Source: Lachnoclostridium sp. UBA6475
GTDB taxonomy: Bacteria; Bacillota; Clostridia; Lachnospirales; Lachnospiraceae
Reading direction: 5' to 3'
DNA length: 14,581 nt
Assembly: GCA_002435545.1 (NCBI GenBank)
Contig: DJNB01000234.1
Span: 1-14,581, forward strand
Each line of letters begins with the position of its first letter. Position 1 is the stretch's first letter. Positions 14,062 through 14,581 of this stretch are shown in pieces. A program made the translations under genes and the position numbers. The notes below the pieces were generated by a model. The model saw nothing but the letters and a program-made list of their open reading frames with translations, was not told the origin of the DNA and did not search any database.

Positions 14062-14581
14062 TTATACCTCGGTTATATTTGATATAACGGATCTTATATC
14101 TAAAGCTGTATCTGTAAGAGAAAGTAAATCCAAGCCAAAATCTTTCACTATTGAATACACCTGATCTTTGGTACAATTCAATACACCGGCTACAACCAAA
14201 GATACCATTCCATGCGTATATACAATCATTCTTTGGAACAGCATATCCGCCTGTTCTTTGCTAATATTAAGATACTGATACAATTTATCTATCAAAACAG
14301 CATTCCCCTTGTCTATTAACATAGAATTAAATCCGCCCCTGCAATAGTTTTTACTTTCACCCATATATACAAAACGAAATAGGTTAGGCGTGTCAAAAGC
14401 TAAATTGATATATCCATATCCAATCTGCCAAAATGCTTCCATGCAGTTTGCCGAAGTAGGCATCATTTTTTGATTTGCATAGGTAACAGCTTCCTTTGTC
14501 AAGGCTTCTCTCATATTATCCATATTGCCAAATTGCCAGGCAATCGGTTGTGTTGAGCAGTTTAATTCCCTCGCAATGCTT
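14062..14581 (-). CDS. TetR/AcrR-family transcriptional regulator (5' end beyond window)
   Basis: The frame is open to the right edge, so the start lies outside. The first visible residues, SIARELNCSTQPIAWQFGN, are the recognition part of a TetR helix-turn-helix, followed by the helix MDNMREALTKEAVTYA. The ATG at 14523 is therefore internal. The remaining roughly 140 residues are helical and form the ligand-binding and dimerisation domain. The pattern 'LFRFVYMGE' is common in TetR regulators of mobile elements in clostridia. It precedes the hydrolase gene by six bases and is probably cotranscribed with it and the KTR gene. It probably represses its own operon, whose promoter would be outside the window. 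Confidence 0.85.
   Translation of the reverse strand, partial: SIARELNCSTQPIAWQFGNMDNMREALTKEAVTYANQKMMPTSANCMEAFWQIGYGYINLAFDTPNLFRFVYMGESKNYCRGGFNSMLIDKGNAVLIDKLYQYLNISKEQADMLFQRMIVYTHGMVSLVVAGVLNCTKDQVYSIVKDFGLDLLSLTDTALDIRSVISNITEV

Overview
The window looks like chromosomal DNA of a gut Clostridia member, most likely Lachnospiraceae. The grounds are the gene families and style: YesN-type and LytTR response regulators, a CUT2 sugar importer, BspA-type leucine-rich repeat proteins, strong AGGAGG ribosome sites, and mobile cargo typical of Firmicutes. The family assignment is inference.

Left block (1-6640, plus strand) is a monosaccharide sensing and import locus. A YesN-like AraC-type response regulator, missing its 5' end, is followed after 13 bases by a XylF-like lipoprotein and a strong terminator. 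A second transcription unit then encodes a ChvE-like sugar-binding lipoprotein, a double-NBD ATPase (MmsA/GguA) and a permease (MmsB/GguB), closed by a terminator. A solo XylF-like protein beside the regulator, separate from the transporter's own binding protein, resembles the XylFII-LytS-YesN sensing arrangement of clostridia. The first 50 bases are an inverted copy of the sequence that should precede base 51, so they are probably a contig-end foldback artefact.

Middle block (6640-11820, plus strand) is a peptide-type two-component system (LytTR regulator plus a polytopic GHKL kinase), then a secreted BspA-type leucine-rich repeat protein and a membrane/extracellular protein with an acidic linker and two CBM2-like domains. 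That last gene is broken by a one-base frameshift near 10940. Promoter-proximal 20-21 bp direct repeats lie upstream of both the regulator and the surface genes, and a terminator-like hairpin sits just before the surface operon. I infer that the two-component system controls the surface operon.

Right block (11820-14581) looks like accessory DNA. A promoter with three 32-bp-period repeats drives only the first 31 codons of an AAA_14/DUF4143-type ATPase gene, whose homology stops abruptly near 12062. AT-rich sequence follows with a minus-strand HXXEE membrane protein. Last comes a minus-strand TetR regulator - membrane-anchored alpha/beta hydrolase - Cys-rich KTR protein cassette of the kind carried by Gram-positive integrative elements. 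The TetR gene runs off the right edge.
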